A stretch of DNA of 64,000 nt from Pirellulaceae bacterium (GTDB lineage: Bacteria; Planctomycetota; Planctomycetia; Pirellulales; Pirellulaceae), in contig JAGYIQ010000006.1 in assembly GCA_018402565.1 (NCBI GenBank), positions 422,274 to 486,273 of the forward strand, written 5' to 3'. The notes under the pieces are model-generated. The model saw nothing but the letters and a program-made list of their open reading frames with translations, was not told the DNA's origin and did no database searches. Both the position numbers and the translations under genes were made by a program. This document shows, in pieces, positions 42,689-50,890 of this stretch (within the stretch, counting starts at the first letter, position 1; the number at the start of each line of letters is the position of its first letter).

Positions 42689-45106
42689 CTAACGCCCCTC
42701 GACCAACCCTGCGATCTCGCGCAGCAACTCACTCGCCTCCGCTTCAGCCTTCGTCCGCGCCTCGCCCTTAGGGATCCCCGGCCGCAGATGCCCGGTCTCC
42801 GTCAACCAGGCATGCTTCAACCGTTCCTGCCGTTTGGCGACCAAACGACCCACTTCGCTCCGCAAGGCAATCCGTCCCTCGGCTTCTACGTCCCCCGATC
42901 GGTCCTCCAATTCCAACCCCCAATGCTCCGCCAACACCTTGGCAATCACGGCCTGCCCCGCTTCGTTGGGATGCACCCCATCCGCCGCGAAGGTAAAGTC
43001 CGGATCCGCCTCGCGGCCCTCGGCCACCGCCCGACTCATCGCCCCATGCACGTCCAACACCGACCAATGATCCGTCCGCTTGGACAACAACCAAGCCGCA
43101 TAATGTTGCAACACCGAGTCATAATCCACGTAAGGCTGCGGGTACGCCGCCTCCCCAGCCGGCAACAGCCGCTCGGCAATCGGTCGCGCATCGAACATGG
43201 CCGGCGTCAGCAACAACAACTCGCCACCCCGCTCCAAGACCGCCGCCCGCAACCGCTCGATTCCATCGCGATAGGCCGCAAATCGCTCTTCGCTCAGCGG
43301 ATGATAAATACCATCATTCATACCATAACAGGCCACCACCAACTCCGGTCGGACCTGCTCCAACACCCGCGTCAAACGTTCATGCAAATCCGGTCGCGGA
43401 AATTGTCCGCCCGCATGCCCGGGCTCCGACAAGCCCGACACCGTCTCGCTGGGCAAACCCAAATTCAACAACTCGATCTCTCGCTCCGGATGCTGCAACC
43501 GAATCGCCGTCTCCAACAAGGTGATGTAGTGACCGCTGTAGGTGATGCTATCGCCCAAAAACAAGATGCGTTTGGCTTCTGGCAACACTCCGTCGTCGGC
43601 AACCAACCCAGGTCGCTTGGCGGATTCGGTTTGTCGCCGCATGGCCACCACCTGAGCCTGAATGTCACGCTCCACCGAGTACCGCGGATTCGGCTGACTG
43701 GGAATCGGGGCCCCCGTCTCCACCTGCCAAGCCTGCAATCGATTAAGTAGAGCAGTGGCAATGTCTGGCCGCTCTCGAGACAAGTCACGCGACTCGCCCA
43801 AGTCATGCTGCAGATCGTAAAGCCTGACCTCTTGATCTTCAAAGTATTGAATCAACTTCCAATCACCATGGCGAATCACACTGCACGGTCGACTGCGAAA
43901 CAGCGGGTCTCGCTGCTGATCAATCCTGCTTGGATAGCTCTCCAAATAGGCGGGGAAATACCAGAACAATGACCGCGGCTCCTGTGGAGATTCACCCCGC
44001 AGCAGCGGCAGCAAGCTGCGACCATCAACGGCGGGAGCCAGATCCGCAGCGACTCCCGCCAACTCACACAGGGTGGGGAAGAAGTCGATTTGCGAAACCG
44101 GTAGTGCTTGGATCACACCCGCCGCGATATTCTTCGGCCACGAAACGACCAACGGGACTCGAATGCCACCCTCAAAGTAGCTGCCTTTGTAGCCACGCAA
44201 CGGCTCCATCGAAGTCGCAGGTCCATACCCTCCATTGTCGCTGCTGAAGATAACGACCGTGTTTTCACGCAACTGCAACCGCTCCAAGCTCTCGAGCAAT
44301 CGGCCGACGCCGTGGTCCAAGCTCTCAATCATCGCTGCCATCACGGCCGATTGGTGCAAATTACCTACTGCTTTGGCACGATACTTGGCCTCCAACTCCG
44401 GCTTGGCCTGTAACGGTGTGTGCACTGCAAAGTGGCTCAAGAGCAAACACCACGGCTCATGACGGTTCGCCTCGATGAATTGAATCGCCTCATCCGTCAA
44501 GCGATCCGTCAAATACTCCTCCGCGGATGTCTCCTCCAAACCAGGAACTTTAGGATGCGGAGGAAAGTAACCCCGCGGAGGACTGCCACTGGTAGTGCCG
44601 CCAATATTGACATCGAAGCCAAACTCCAATGGCTCCCGACTAACATGCCACTTCCCGATCGTCGCCGTCCGATAGCCGCGACTTTGCAGGCAATGGCCCC
44701 ATGTGATCGTGCCCGGCTCCAATTCCGCTCGACCAGCCACCGGCACCAAACGACTGTGAGCTGGATCACCTCGCAACGCCGTGCCAACATTATAAATTCC
44801 GTGTCGAGGTGAATACTGGCCCGTCAGCATCGACGCCCGCGCTGGCGCGCAGTTCGCAGCCGCCGAATACGCCTGAGTAAAAGTCACCCCAGACGCCGCC
44901 AACGAATCCAAATGCGGCGTCTCGTAAAAGTCGCTGCCCAGCAGCTTGCCCGCTTGCTCCGAATCAAAACAATAAGACAGATCACGCCAACCCAAGTCAT
45001 CCGCGTAAATGACGAGAATATTCGGCCCGGGCTCGTTGCCCACCGCCACACCCCACGTCCACACCCCCAAAACCCACACCCAAACGCAAACAGCAGCTCG
45101 ATTCAT
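42689..45106 (-). CDS. Sulfatase fused to SGNH/GDSL hydrolase
   Basis: An 805-residue secreted protein. ATG at 45106 (MNRAAVCVWVWVLGV) gives a signal peptide. N-terminal sulfatase (about residues 25-500): metal site NILVIYADDLGWRDL, formylglycine site NCAPARASMLTGQYSPRHG (Cys-x-Pro-x-Arg), GYRTATIGKWH and FSSDNGGYGP. C-terminal SGNH hydrolase (about 540-745): block I ILFLGDSITYSGHY, block III YGMNDGIY, block V AADGVHPNEAGQ. The last 60 residues are charged and helical. The fusion suggests one enzyme removing both sulfate and acyl (e.g. acetyl) groups from a polysaccharide. No anaerobic or FGE maturase gene is seen nearby. Confidence 0.92.
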   Translation of the reverse strand: MNRAAVCVWVWVLGVWTWGVAVGNEPGPNILVIYADDLGWRDLSYCFDSEQAGKLLGSDFYETPHLDSLAASGVTFTQAYSAAANCAPARASMLTGQYSPRHGIYNVGTALRGDPAHSRLVPVAGRAELEPGTITWGHCLQSRGYRTATIGKWHVSREPLEFGFDVNIGGTTSGSPPRGYFPPHPKVPGLEETSAEEYLTDRLTDEAIQFIEANRHEPWCLLLSHFAVHTPLQAKPELEAKYRAKAVGNLHQSAVMAAMIESLDHGVGRLLESLERLQLRENTVVIFSSDNGGYGPATSMEPLRGYKGSYFEGGIRVPLVVSWPKNIAAGVIQALPVSQIDFFPTLCELAGVAADLAPAVDGRSLLPLLRGESPQEPRSLFWYFPAYLESYPSRIDQQRDPLFRSRPCSVIRHGDWKLIQYFEDQEVRLYDLQHDLGESRDLSRERPDIATALLNRLQAWQVETGAPIPSQPNPRYSVERDIQAQVVAMRRQTESAKRPGLVADDGVLPEAKRILFLGDSITYSGHYITLLETAIRLQHPEREIELLNLGLPSETVSGLSEPGHAGGQFPRPDLHERLTRVLEQVRPELVVACYGMNDGIYHPLSEERFAAYRDGIERLRAAVLERGGELLLLTPAMFDARPIAERLLPAGEAAYPQPYVDYDSVLQHYAAWLLSKRTDHWSVLDVHGAMSRAVAEGREADPDFTFAADGVHPNEAGQAVIAKVLAEHWGLELEDRSGDVEAEGRIALRSEVGRLVAKRQERLKHAWLTETGHLRPGIPKGEARTKAEAEASELLREIAGLVEGR

Positions 45107-45453
45107 CGGAAATACACTCGCTGATACGAAACGGAGACCAAAAGGTGCTCGGGCAACACGATTCCCGGCCAACCACAAAATACACCATCCATTGGCTGGA
45201 CACCCACCACGCCCGCACAAGCACTCTGCCAACACCCTCGCCCACCCCCAACAAACAGCAGGCCTCCAAATGTGGCACCGGCTGGAAGTGCATCCTATCG
45301 GTCCCCAGCCCCCTCAGCAACCAAACCAGCCCAAACCCAGATCAAAATCAAAATCAAGATCAAGAGCCAGCCCCAGAGCCAGTCCGGCCCCAGCTCCGTG
45401 CCCAAACCCGACTTGAACTTGACCGCGAGCCTCAATCTGTTCACAATGTCAAC
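45107..45453. other. Divergent intergenic region, sulfatase / hypothetical
   Basis: Contains the probable sulfatase promoter. It holds a run of the hexamer AAAATC (TCAAAATCAAAATCAAGATC) at 45343-45362. The plus-strand frame is open here, but the residues (NQNQDQEPAPEP) look like translated repeats rather than protein. Confidence 0.4.
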
Positions 45454-46050
45454 ATGACCGGAAGCCTGCTCAACTACCTCCTGAGTTTCCTGCTGCCCCT
45501 CAGCCCGATGCTGTGCGGGCACTGCCAACCGTCCAACTCCCTCGGGCGCCAATCGAACAGCTGCTGCTCCAGCATTTGCGCCGTCGGAAAAATCGAAAAT
45601 AGCGTCGCCAAACCCAGCGACGATAATGGCCCCTCCGCCAAAGTGACTTGCCAATCCCTCCAACCCGTTTGCACCCCACGCACTCCCCGCAAACCACTTG
45701 ACGGCGAACTTCGACAGTGCGAGCTCCAACCGTGCGAACGCTTGAGCGATGCGTCCCCTCAGCGAACCCCCAGGCCACTCGAGCCCTGCCGCCACGAACA
45801 CTGCCGGTCGGCTATCTGTGGCCAAAGCGCCATCGGCTCGCGGCCCGCGGCTGGGACATCCGAGCTCACAGGCCAACCGCTCTCGCTGGACCATCCCAGC
45901 GACAACGCTCTCCTCAGCCTTGCACTGGCTGCAGCCCTTCAAGCCCTCAGCGGCACGCCACCCTGCCCGACGCCACCGCGCGGCACCCCAGTCAACAGTG
46001 GCCCCAGTGGCCGCGCCGCCCGCATCGCCTATGCCTCTTGGTTGATTTAA
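45454..46050 (+). CDS. Hypothetical cysteine-containing secreted protein, 198 aa
   Basis: ATG at 45454 opens a frame with a plausible signal peptide (LLNYLLSFLLPLSPMLCGHC) followed by a Cys/Pro/Ser-rich sequence with pairs such as CC, CGHC, CEP and CRHEHC. No known domain. The antisense strand is also open for about 215 codons, so coding status is uncertain. It lies about 470 bp upstream of the exporter operon on the same strand, with a diverged element A copy directly after it. Confidence 0.35.
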   Translation: MTGSLLNYLLSFLLPLSPMLCGHCQPSNSLGRQSNSCCSSICAVGKIENSVAKPSDDNGPSAKVTCQSLQPVCTPRTPRKPLDGELRQCELQPCERLSDASPQRTPRPLEPCRHEHCRSAICGQSAIGSRPAAGTSELTGQPLSLDHPSDNALLSLALAAALQALSGTPPCPTPPRGTPVNSGPSGRAARIAYASWLI

Positions 46051-46051
46051 T

Positions 46052-46214
46052 GGAACCGTTCACGCACCGTCGGGTGTCGTGCAACAAGTCGGGCTAACGC
46101 TACGATCGTTTGCGTGCAAAAGCCACTGGAGAGTGCCACGACCATGCTCCTCGAACGACCCGACTTGCGGATCGCACCTGCCCCGAGGACTACCCCGCTA
46201 CCTTGACCCGTTAC
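46052..46214. mobile_element. Element A copy 5 (diverged)
   Basis: Left end GAACCGTTCACGCACCG, right end TTGACCCGTTAC, and the family interior CAAGTCGGGCTAAC...CCGACTTGCGG are all recognisable with many substitutions. An older insertion than copies 2-4. It begins 2 bp after the preceding stop codon. Confidence 0.65.
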
Positions 46215-46239
46215 GATTTAACCGCCTTAATTCGGCCCT

Positions 46240-46295
46240 GTTGATTAAGTCGCGTTGATTAAGTCACGTTGATTAAGTCACGTTGAACTAGTCAC
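46240..46295. repeat. 14-bp tandem repeat, four units
   Basis: GTTGATTAAGTCRC repeated three times nearly perfectly and once diverged (GTTGAACTAGTCAC). It sits about 220 bp before the first FtsX gene; TTGATTAAGTCAC is AT-rich for this genome and could bind a regulator. Confidence 0.5.
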
Positions 46296-46517
46296 CGGAG
46301 CTTTGATCCTGGGCGATTTAATCCCGGGCGGATTCAGTCGCAGACGGATCTAATTTCAGTTCATCCTGATCGCTGCTGCCTTGCATGACACGCACCTCCG
46401 CAGTGGTCCCTGCCCGCTAGATTTCACCACCCGAGTCTTGGCCCACGCGATTCGCTGCGGCCACGGCGATCCTCCACCACCCGTAATTTGTTCAGCCAAC
46501 CGCCACAGACCATCACC

Positions 46518-47690
46518 ATGCCGTCACTCAAACTCCTGCCGTGGGACTACGCTGTCCGCAATCTCTGGCGACGCCCGTCGCGGACGCTGCTGACATGGCT
46601 GGCGCTCACCGTGGTGGTGTTCCTGGTGATGGTCATCGTCGGCCTCGTCCGTGGACTGGAACGCTCGCTGTCGACCAGCGGCGATCCGGAAGTCGTCTTG
46701 GTCTACTCCGTCGGCGCCGAAATGAACCTGGAAGCCTCCGCCATCAAAGCATCGACGCCGGGCCTGTTGACCGCCAATCTCTCCAGCATCCGTCAACACC
46801 TCGGGCAAGTCTGCGTCTCGCCCGAACTGTACCTGGGCACGATCATCCGCACCGACAGTCGGCCGCAGGGCGGACTGGGCCTGATTCGCGGCGTCACGGA
46901 CGCTGCGCCATTGGTCCGCCGCCAGATCCTACTGACCGCCGGACAGTGGCCCGGACCCGGCGAACTGCTGGTCGGTCGCTTTGTCGCCACCAAGCTGGAT
47001 TGCCCCCCCGCCGACTTGGCCATCGGCAAAGAGGTGCTGATCGAGGGCACCCGCTGGAAAGTCAGCGGGCACTTCACCGCCAACGGCGGAGCCTTCGATG
47101 CCGAAATTTGGTGCCCCTTGCCCGATCTGCAACAAGCCCTCAAACGACAAGACCTCAGCCTCGTGGCCTGCCTGCTCAAACCCAACACACCGCCCACACA
47201 GATCGATGTGTTTTGCAAACAACGCGTGGACCTGGAACTCAAGGCCGTGGCCGAACCAACCTACTACCGATCCCTACAAATGTACTATCAGCCACTCAGA
47301 GCCCTGGCGTGGATGGTGGCCGGTTTGATCTCGGCCTCCGGAGTCTTCGCAGGACTCAACTTGATGTACGGGGCGGTCGCCGGACGCGTACGCGAGCTGG
47401 CGACGCTGCAATCCATCGGCTTCCGACGACACGCCATTCTCTGGAGCTTGCTCCAAGAAGGCGGCTTACTCGCCGCTGCCGCATCCGTTCTCGCCGGGGC
47501 ACTCGCCGTCGCCCTGCTCCACGACTCAGCCGTTCGCTTTACCATGGGCGCCTTCGCCTTGCAAATCGATGCCGTGGCGATCCTTACCGGCTGCGGCGTC
47601 GGACTGCTGGTTGGAGTCCTCGGCGCTTTGCCACCCGCTTGGAAAATTTTACGAGTCCCCGTCGTCCTCGGACTCAAATGGAATGTGTAG
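46518..47690 (+). CDS. FtsX-like ABC transporter permease (first of two)
   Basis: A 390-residue MacB/FtsX-type permease. ATG at 46518 (MPSLKLLPWDYAVRNLWRRPSR) is chosen; an earlier ATG at 46488 gives ten extra residues. One N-terminal helix (LLTWLALTVVVFLVMVIVGLVRG), a large periplasmic domain, and three C-terminal helices (about residues 262-290, 315-340, 355-380) match the four-helix type. RVRELATLQSIGFRRHAI is the typical cytoplasmic coupling segment. First gene of the exporter locus with lipoprotein, HlyD protein, ATPase and second permease following. Confidence 0.88.
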   Translation: MPSLKLLPWDYAVRNLWRRPSRTLLTWLALTVVVFLVMVIVGLVRGLERSLSTSGDPEVVLVYSVGAEMNLEASAIKASTPGLLTANLSSIRQHLGQVCVSPELYLGTIIRTDSRPQGGLGLIRGVTDAAPLVRRQILLTAGQWPGPGELLVGRFVATKLDCPPADLAIGKEVLIEGTRWKVSGHFTANGGAFDAEIWCPLPDLQQALKRQDLSLVACLLKPNTPPTQIDVFCKQRVDLELKAVAEPTYYRSLQMYYQPLRALAWMVAGLISASGVFAGLNLMYGAVAGRVRELATLQSIGFRRHAILWSLLQEGGLLAAAASVLAGALAVALLHDSAVRFTMGAFALQIDAVAILTGCGVGLLVGVLGALPPAWKILRVPVVLGLKWNV

Positions 47691-47712
47691 TTTCTACGAA
47701 AGGAAAAGAAAG

Positions 47713-48309
47713 ATGACAATTGCAGTGCAAGACCAGAAGCATGGCGCTGGATCAAGCGAATCGAGCCACCCGAGCCAGCACGGTCTCAACGGTCTCCACG
47801 GTCTCCGCCCCGCGCTAGGCCTGGCGCTGGCCTGGATCACGAGCCTCACGACGGGCTGCCAAACGGACGAGACCGCGGCGATCCCCGCCACACAGATCAA
47901 TAGCGCTGCCTATTTGCTGGCCGACGAACCCGTCGACTCGCTCCCCGTTGGCGCGGCCCGGACTTCGGCAGCAGACGGCCAACCCCTAACCCTCGTGGGC
48001 TACATTGGGGGTTCTGATGCCCCGTTTGTACCTGGGGCCGCGGTCTTCACACTCGTGGACCCCGCCGTGCCCCGCTGTGCAGACCCCAGCGACCCAACTC
48101 CCTGGACCTACTGCTGCCAAAAGGAAGCACTCAAGACAAACATGGCCACCGTCCAGTTTGTCGACTCGGCCGGCGAGATCCTCTACCACGACGCCAAACC
48201 CTGGCTGGGCATCAAGGAGATGGATTTGGTCATGGTCCAAGGCACCGCCAAACGCGATGAGGCCGGCAACTTGATTCTGTTGGCGGACAAACTGTATGTC
48301 AAACGATAA
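47713..48309 (+). CDS. Predicted lipoprotein of the exporter locus
   Basis: 198 residues. The start at 47713 has AAAGGA about 9 nt upstream. The N-terminal segment is long, then a hydrophobic stretch (LRPALGLALAWITSLTTGC) ends in a Cys that could be lipidated. The C-terminal 110 residues (from LTLVGYIGGSDAPFVPGAAVF) look like an OB-type beta barrel with three Cys (PRCADP and TYCCQK) and end in LADKLYVKR. It lies inside the exporter operon and its last 14 bp overlap the HlyD start, so it is probably a periplasmic component or cargo-binding accessory. No named family assigned. Confidence 0.75.
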   Translation: MTIAVQDQKHGAGSSESSHPSQHGLNGLHGLRPALGLALAWITSLTTGCQTDETAAIPATQINSAAYLLADEPVDSLPVGAARTSAADGQPLTLVGYIGGSDAPFVPGAAVFTLVDPAVPRCADPSDPTPWTYCCQKEALKTNMATVQFVDSAGEILYHDAKPWLGIKEMDLVMVQGTAKRDEAGNLILLADKLYVKR

Positions 48310-49873
48310 CCCAGCCCCAACGTCCCTCGACCTGCAAGGCCTGGCCCGGACACGTCCGACGACAGCCGACCAACCCCCGCGCCGTCCCGCCAGCCTGGGA
48401 ACCTGGGCCCGTCGCCTATTCCCACTCCTGATCGTGGCTCTCTTCGTCAGCCTGCTGACCTGGGCCCTGCGGGATCACTGGCTGCCAGCCGTCGAAGTGA
48501 CCGTTATCCCGGTGGTCACCAGCACTTCGCAGGACCAGCCCCACTCGGCTGGAACGCCGCTGTTCCAAGCGGCCGGCTGGATCGAGCCACGCCCGTCGGC
48601 TGTCAAAGCCACCGCCTTAACGGGCGGGATCGTGACCGAAGTCTTTGTCGTGGCCGGCCAAGACGTGACGGCCGGACAACCCGTCGCTCAATTGATCGAT
48701 ACAGACGCCCGCCTGGAACTTCGCCGAGCAGAAGCCGTCCGCGACTTGAGACAAGCCGAACTGGACCAAGCCCGCGCAACAGCCGACGCCGCCGCCCAAC
48801 GTCTCAAGTACCCTGTCCACTTGCAGGCCGAAGTCGCTCAAGGCGAAGCCGCCCTGGCACGCAGCGAAATCGAAGCCGCCAAACTGCCCTTTCTGCTCCA
48901 AGCCGCCCGCTCACAAGTCGACTTCGCCGAGAAACTCTGGCAAAATCGCGCCGCGGCCCAAGAGTCACTCGCCGGACGCTTGGTCGACGAGGCCCGCGCC
49001 CAACGCGATTCTGCCGTCGCCGATTGGGAAGAACTACAACAACGCCAACAACACCTGACCGTAGAACAAACCGCCCTCCGCGATCATCTCGCTGCCGTCC
49101 AACAGAAATTGACCTTGCAAGTCGGCGAACATCAAGCCGTCGCCGAAGCCTCCGCCCAAGTCGCCGCTGCTCGCGCCCGCTTGCTGGAGGCCGAAGTCGC
49201 CGTCGAACACGCAGCACTTGTCTTGGAACGGATGATCGTCCGCGCACCCCTCTCCGGACGTATCCTCGAACGCCTCGCCGAACCCGGCAGCAGCCTCATG
49301 GGACTCGACAGCCGCGGCGGACACCAAAGCTCCGCCGTCGCCACACTCTACGACCCAGCCACCTTGCAGGTCCGCGCCGATGTCCGCTTGGAAGACTACG
49401 CGCAAGTCGTCCCCGACCAAGAAGTCAAAATCGAAACCGCCTCTTGCCCCACGCCACTCCGCGGCCAAGTCCTGCTGTCCACCTCGACCGCAAATATCCA
49501 AAAAAATACCGTCGAAGTCAAAGTCGCGATCCTGGACCCACCCGCTGTCCTCCGCCCCGAAATGCTGGTCACAGCCACCTTCTTAGCGCCAAACACGACC
49601 TCGAACCCAACGCCCCGCGTCACCGCTGCGCGCCGAGTCCTGATCCCACAACAACTAGTGTTTACCGCCCAAGGCCAAACTCAAGTCTGGGTCCTGACCC
49701 ACGACCAACGCGCCGAACCTCGCGCGATCCAAGTCAGCCAATCCTCCAACCAAGAACTGCTCGAAGTCACCGCCGGTCTCCAACTCACCGACAAGTTAAT
49801 CGTTGACGGCCGAGAGAACCTTACACCCGGCACACGTGTAAATCCCCGCCCTCAACAAAACACCTTACCCTAA
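48296..49873 (+). CDS. HlyD-family membrane fusion (periplasmic adaptor) protein
   Basis: A 525-residue adaptor. A single N-terminal helix (LFPLLIVALFVSLLTWALRD, about residues 40-59), then a lipoyl-like half-motif (IVTEVFVVAGQDVTAGQPVAQLID), a long alpha-helical hairpin rich in Glu/Ala/Arg (about 140-315), the second lipoyl half (MIVRAPLSGRILERLAEPGS) and a beta-barrel domain (LQVRADVRLEDYAQV). The layout resembles MacA/DevB-type adaptors that link an inner-membrane ABC exporter to an outer-membrane channel. No outer-membrane channel gene is in the locus. Confidence 0.9.
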   Translation: MSNDNPAPTSLDLQGLARTRPTTADQPPRRPASLGTWARRLFPLLIVALFVSLLTWALRDHWLPAVEVTVIPVVTSTSQDQPHSAGTPLFQAAGWIEPRPSAVKATALTGGIVTEVFVVAGQDVTAGQPVAQLIDTDARLELRRAEAVRDLRQAELDQARATADAAAQRLKYPVHLQAEVAQGEAALARSEIEAAKLPFLLQAARSQVDFAEKLWQNRAAAQESLAGRLVDEARAQRDSAVADWEELQQRQQHLTVEQTALRDHLAAVQQKLTLQVGEHQAVAEASAQVAAARARLLEAEVAVEHAALVLERMIVRAPLSGRILERLAEPGSSLMGLDSRGGHQSSAVATLYDPATLQVRADVRLEDYAQVVPDQEVKIETASCPTPLRGQVLLSTSTANIQKNTVEVKVAILDPPAVLRPEMLVTATFLAPNTTSNPTPRVTAARRVLIPQQLVFTAQGQTQVWVLTHDQRAEPRAIQVSQSSNQELLEVTAGLQLTDKLIVDGRENLTPGTRVNPRPQQNTLP

Positions 49874-49991
49874 GAACCAAGAACAAAGAACCAAGAACAA
49901 AGAACAAAGAACAAAGAACAAAGAACAAAGAACAAAGAACAAAGAACAAAGAACAAAGAACAAAGAACAAAGAACAAAGAACAAAGAACCA
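49874..49991. repeat. 7-bp microsatellite AAAGAAC, about 16-17 units
   Basis: The gap between the adaptor stop and the ATPase start consists almost wholly of AAAGAAC repeats, with two units variant (AAGAACC) at the left. It runs to within two bases of the ATG at 49993 and leaves no Shine-Dalgarno site. Copy-number change would alter only the spacing, since neither reading frame crosses it. Confidence 0.9.
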
Positions 49992-49992
49992 A

Positions 49993-50691
49993 ATGCCACT
50001 CATAGAAATCAGAAATCTGACGAAACGGTTTCGCAAAGGCGACGAGGTCATCACCCCAGTCCTGGAGCTGGACTTGGACATCGAACCAGGCGAATTCGTC
50101 GCGTTGATGGGCAAGAGCGGCACCGGCAAGAGCACGCTGCTGAACCTCGTGGCGGGAATCGATCGCCCCGACACCGGCAGCATCATGGTCGCTGGCACCG
50201 ACCTGACGCGACTCTCACGCGGCCAGCTGGCCGATTGGCGCGCCGCCCACCTGGGTTACGTCTTTCAAACGCATAACTTGGTCCCAGTCCTCACGGCCTA
50301 TGAGAACGTCGAGCTGCCGCTGCTGTTACTGCCCATGACCAGCCGCGAGCGTCGCAATCGGGTCGACTTTGCCTTGCAGGTCGTGGGCTTGAGCGATCGC
50401 GCCCAACACTTCCCCCGACAACTCTCGGGTGGCCAGGAACAACGCGTCGGAATCGCCCGAGCCATCGTTGCCCATCCGACCGTGGTCGTGGCCGATGAGC
50501 CCACAGGCAACTTGGACGAAGAGACAAGTCGCCAAATCCAAACGTTGCTGCAAGAACTCAACCGGCAATTGGGCATGACCATGATCATGGTGACACACGA
50601 TGCCGAGGTGGCTTCGATCGCCAGCCGCCAACTACACATGGAGCACGGCCGCGTGGCCACCCCTCCGCCAACGTTAACGGCCACCGTTTGA
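49993..50691 (+). CDS. ABC transporter ATP-binding protein (LolD/MacB type)
   Basis: A 232-residue ATPase energising the two FtsX permeases. Walker A GKSGTGKSTLLNLV, Q-loop YVFQTHNLVP, signature LSGGQEQRVGIARAI, Walker B VVVADEPTGNLDEET and the H-loop TMIMVTHDAE are all intact. Family-typical start MPLIEIRNLTKRF at 49993. The upstream region is the AAAGAAC microsatellite, so translation may depend on coupling or on an unusual leader. Related systems export lipoproteins, lipids, peptides or macrolides; the substrate is unknown. Confidence 0.93.
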   Translation: MPLIEIRNLTKRFRKGDEVITPVLELDLDIEPGEFVALMGKSGTGKSTLLNLVAGIDRPDTGSIMVAGTDLTRLSRGQLADWRAAHLGYVFQTHNLVPVLTAYENVELPLLLLPMTSRERRNRVDFALQVVGLSDRAQHFPRQLSGGQEQRVGIARAIVAHPTVVVADEPTGNLDEETSRQIQTLLQELNRQLGMTMIMVTHDAEVASIASRQLHMEHGRVATPPPTLTATV

Positions 50692-50721
50692 TTTTGCGCC
50701 CGCGCCCGGTTGCACGCCTCT

Positions 50722-50862
50722 AGTGCTTTGTCACAGCCAGAACTTGGGGTGTGGCAAAGGGGTCAGGCGTCAATTGTGCGCAGCACCCGTAGGGCCGTTC
50801 CGGCAATTGACGCCTGACCCCTTTGCCACACCGATCCCAAAATTAAATTGTGACAAAGCACT
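50722..50862. mobile_element. Element B copy 2 (reference copy)
   Basis: The clearest copy: outer arms AGTGCTTTGTCACA and TGTGACAAAGCACT, inner stem CAAAGGGGTCAGGCGTC paired with GACGCCTGACCCCTTTG, and the loop containing GCACCCGTAGGGCCGTTCC. CTAG-like bases extend the symmetry by two. It is inserted between the ATPase and the second permease gene, whose open frame runs back through the element. Confidence 0.8.
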
Positions 50863-50890
50863 AGTTCCTGACTACCTATCGAGAAACCCC

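Noticed and set aside
45295..45942. Minus-strand frame of 215 codons
   Set aside because: Competes with the plus-strand 198-residue candidate, which has a plausible signal peptide; the minus frame has no ribosome site and no domain. Neither is certain.
49821..50198. Minus-strand frame with FVLCSLF repeats
   Set aside because: This is simply the AAAGAAC microsatellite read on the opposite strand.
50723..50890. N-terminal extension of the second FtsX permease through element B
   Set aside because: The extension is translated hairpin element; the permease family start is at 50891 and matches the paralogue's N terminus.
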